DNA of 55,588 nt from Brachionus koreanus. Taxonomy: Eukaryota > Rotifera > Eurotatoria > Ploima > Brachionidae. The notes beneath the pieces were generated by a model, which saw only the letters and a program-made list of their open reading frames with translations, did not search any database and was not told the DNA's origin. A program made the translations under genes and the position numbers. This document shows positions 53,401 to 55,588 of the stretch, piece after piece (within the stretch, counting starts at the first letter, position 1; every line of letters begins with the position of its first letter). Where the stretch lies: positions 3,369 through 58,956 of the forward strand of contig PJRA01000506.1 in the NCBI GenBank assembly GCA_016987375.1. Reading direction: 5' to 3'.

Positions 53401-54885
53401 ATCTATTTCCTCATTCAATTCTTTTATTTTTAGCTCGAGTTTGTTCTTTGTTTCATCATTTTCAGTCTTGATAAATACTTCTTTTATAACTTCTTTTTCT
53501 TTAATAGGCTCAGTTTGGCTAATCTCATTTCTAAGCCGAATTAAATTTGTTTGGGTGCAAGCGACTAGTTTTGGTGCATCCTTTACTTTGGAACTCATTA
53601 TTTTCAATTCTTGTTCAAGCTCTTGGTTTTTGCATCTGAAATTGTTTCGCTCCAAAGTTAAATGATCAATTTTGTGCCTTAACTCTGTTAAAGCGTTCGA
53701 AGGTTTTTGACTTGTTGTTGGTTTTAATTGTTCAGCTAATTGATCAAACTTTGCAGCTTGTTGTGCGACAATTCCAGACTTTTCTGATCGATCTGTTTGT
53801 AATCCTACACTAAAATTTTCTACTTTGTTGGTTTGAACATTTTTATCTACACTGCTATACTCAGTTTGAATGCAAATATCAAATTTTTCAATATTAATAA
53901 ATTTATCTAATAAATTTTTATTATCTTCAAATCTCGACTTTATTTCGTCATAGTCAGCAAATTTAGCTTTTAGTTTAGTCAATTCTGAATTGTAATCACA
54001 TGCCCTGAATATCCATCTAGTTAATGTAGCCTCAATATTTAATGATTTTTGTCTCAAGGTCTCCAAATCCAGTTCTAGTTCACTTACTCGTTGTGTTTTA
54101 TAATTAAGTAGCTCGTTCAATTTATCCACATCTAGTTCTTTTTGTTCATTTGTTGCATCTTGACCTCTCTCGGCCTGTTTGTCCTGAATGAATTGTTTAA
54201 GTGTCTTGTTTAATTCTGTCAATTCATCATCGATGTGTTTCATTGACATACGATTCAGCTCTGTTTTTTCTTCGCTATCTTGTTGATTTTCACCATTAGC
54301 GTCAATTTGATCACCAGGTTGTGCTTCTGTTATCTTTGATTCAGCACTTTGTTCACCCAAGCGTTTATTTAGATCTTCAATTTTGTTCTCTTGCGATTTC
54401 ATTTGTTTACGCATGGTCTCCAGTCTGTCCTTTAATGAACTGTTTTCTTTCTCGATTTGAACAAAACATTCGTAATATGACTGCAATTGAGCACTGTGTT
54501 TGATATTTTTTTCCTCTTCATCTTTCAGTTTGGTCTCACACTCTTCATTTAATGCAATCAATAGCTCTTCTTCTTTTCGTCTTGCAATTTCGGTCAAATT
54601 TTTGACACGTTTCCTCAACTGTTTGTTTTCGTTGGCTAATTTCTGAATGGATTTCTCATAGACATCTAGTCTAAACTTATCCGAATCGAATGAGTCATTT
54701 ATTGACGGCGAATTAAGGCAGAAAGAAGAGTTTTGGTTCAAACTAGACAATATTCCATAATTGCTTAGGCTGATGTTGTTAAGAGTGGTTGTTGTAGATG
54801 TGGTGATTGTAGCTGTACTAATACAGTTCTCTTTGTTTTCCTGTTTGGATGTTGATGAAGGTAATAACCAGCTTGAGTCCATCAT
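50414..54885 (-). CDS. CIT: Citron-type Rho effector without kinase domain: coiled coil, C1, PH-like, CNH (about 1340 aa)
   Basis: Two exons on the minus strand, 54885-51966 and 51516-50414, phase 1, intron 449 bp. After a Ser/Thr-rich N-terminus (with QENKEN), a coiled coil spans about 75-600 (KLANENKQLRKRVKNL, then many heptads). A C1 zinc finger lies at about 646-697 (HVFITGLNTCPTYCHVCQ, ASKCQLCSFTCHSTC). A PH-like region follows. A CNH domain starts near 915 (FINDNLIALACDDGLYALN) and continues in exon 2 (FGKLCFIGKKSRQFL, DSPCLCIKFTN, LLCYENFGIFMVF, YKPRYLN). Domain order and wording fit citron, which links Rho/Rac, anillin and kinesins at the cytokinetic ring. The frame has in-frame stops just upstream of ATG 54885, and no kinase is visible in the 700 bp to the window edge, which holds a LINE. 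It therefore resembles the kinase-less citron-N form. Upstream kinase exons beyond the window cannot be excluded. Confidence 0.88.
51517..51965 (-). other. Intron of citron-like gene, with short hairpin
   Basis: Donor CCTG|GTAATT and acceptor TTTTAAG in phase 1. A patch at 51645-51715 is less AT-rich and starts with an inverted repeat TACCCAA (51645-51651)/TTGGGTA (51660-51666) enclosing 8 nt. It could be the end of a small insertion. Confidence 0.5.
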
Positions 54886-55134
54886 ATTTTTTCCTCATTA
54901 AAATTAGATATTCATTTATATTAATTTATTTTCTATTAATAAAATCAACTAATTTAATGGCTAAATTTTTTGAAAAAATATCGCTATAAAACCTTGACTT
55001 TTAAATTATTAGCTTAGATAAAAATAATTTTAAGCCAAAATTTAATTATATAAAAATAAATAGAATATGCATCCGAAATAGTCTTAAAATAAGAAAACTT
55101 AACTATATTTAATATTTTTTAGTCTAGTTTCGTT
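54886..55134. other. 5' flank of citron-like gene
   Basis: AT-rich. Immediate in-frame stops occur upstream of the citron ATG, and an AG that could act as an acceptor (ATGAG) lies 11 bp before it. No kinase-coding sequence is visible. Confidence 0.45.
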
Positions 55135-55588
55135 ACAATGGAGGTTAACAACCAAGCTTGAAGACTTAGACTTTGCGGATGATCTGCTGTTAATATCTAG
55201 TAACAGAAGAGCATATGCATATGAAGACACAAGATTTGGCGATCAACGTAAAACCAACTGGACTCGAAATAAATGTTGCCAAAACGAAAGTTATGTGCAT
55301 AAACACTAAATGAAATTGGACACCCCGATCACCATTGATGATTCACAAGTCGAGTGTGTTAACGAATTTACATACTTAGGAAGCACCATTAGTACAGCAA
55401 TGGGAGCACAAAGAGACATAAAGAAAATACTTGGTAAAGCAAAGATTACCTTTGCTAGAATCCGACCAGCATGGAAATCAATCAGCTATAACAAGGAAAC
55501 AGAACTCAAACTGTACAATTCTGTAGTAAAAGCAACACTGATGTACAGAAGTGAATGTTGGGGAATGTGTGAATCTGATAAAAGAAGT
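55135..55588 (+). mobile_element. LINE reverse-transcriptase fragment continuing past the window edge
   Basis: Plus-strand translation (with shifts and stops) shows LEDLDFADDLLLISS (RT catalytic box), then TPITIDDSQVECVNEFTYLGS and TISTAMGAQRDIKKILGKAK, next FARIRPAWKSISYNKETELK, then LYNSVVKATLMYRSECWGMC. It belongs to the same family as 24895-25715, sharing for example GACTTTGCGGATGATCTG, and carries the middle block missing there. Frameshifts after the FADD box (about 55190-55310) make it inactive as seen. Confidence 0.85.

Noticed and set aside
53441..54503. Plus-strand ORFs opposite the citron coiled-coil region
   Set aside because: Antisense shadows of a long, domain-supported minus-strand gene.
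1..55588. CRISPR arrays, bacterial operons, phage genes, LTR elements
   Set aside because: No regularly spaced direct repeats, no Shine-Dalgarno-type compact gene strings and no paired LTRs or gag-pol frames were seen. The sequence is eukaryotic throughout.

Overview
The window is a strongly AT-rich piece of nuclear genome from a bilaterian animal. Its genes are spliced with GT-AG introns, many only about 45-65 bases long. They include orthologues of families with animal-type roles: Fringe (Notch glycosyltransferase), a VGLL4/Tgi-type TEAD cofactor (Hippo), a citron-type Rho effector, a Rab34/36-type GTPase, UBR3, FBXW4, GID4, NIF3L1 and an RNFT RING membrane protein. There is also one canonical eukaryotic tRNA-Gln(CTG) and decayed non-LTR retrotransposons. 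Very low GC and compact introns in a protostome-like gene set would fit a monogonont rotifer such as Brachionus. That is a guess from style, not a demonstrated identity.

Layout. 1.2-5.7 kb (+): 3' part of a single-pass LDL-receptor class A membrane protein with a cytoplasmic PPxY motif. 6.0-7.2 kb: a dead LINE fragment (-) next to one copy of a dispersed non-coding repeat. 8.9-15.8 kb: three small Phe/Ser/Tyr-rich low-complexity protein genes on the minus strand, plus a decayed copy of one of them, interrupted by the RNFT gene (+, 12.0-13.5 kb). 17-20.3 kb: a basic orphan ORF, a Val-Pro-repeat small protein (+) and an intronless TRIM-like protein (-). 20.5-24 kb: NIF3L1 (-) and GID4 (+), head to head about 210 bp apart. 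24.5-25.9 kb: two pieces of one LINE family in opposite orientations, then tRNA-Gln. 26.5-28.7 kb: an unrecognised two-TM protein (+) and a Rab34/36-like GTPase (-) with a 12-nt microexon. 30.2-33.6 kb: Fringe (+) and a small membrane protein (+). 34.5-34.8 kb: second copy of the dispersed repeat. 35.3-37 kb: FBXW4 (-). 37.1 kb: a scrambled duplicate of a UBR3 exon fragment. 38.2-45.6 kb: UBR3 (+, 12 exons). 47-48.3 kb: VGLL4-like (-). 50.4-54.9 kb: citron-like gene with coiled coil, C1, PH-like region and CNH but no kinase domain in view (-). 55.1 kb to the end: another LINE piece (+).

Functionally, several neighbours act in ubiquitin ligation: RNFT-type and TRIM-like RING proteins, the CTLH/GID substrate receptor GID4, the SCF receptor FBXW4, and UBR3. 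Others belong to conserved signalling pathways: Fringe/Notch, VGLL4/Hippo, Rab34/cilia-Golgi and citron/Rho cytokinesis. I see no operon-like logic joining them. The least explained part is the 8.9-15.8 kb group of small Phe-rich low-complexity proteins. Exon boundaries below were assigned by hand from splice signals, phase continuity and family resemblance, and every chain described keeps an open frame.
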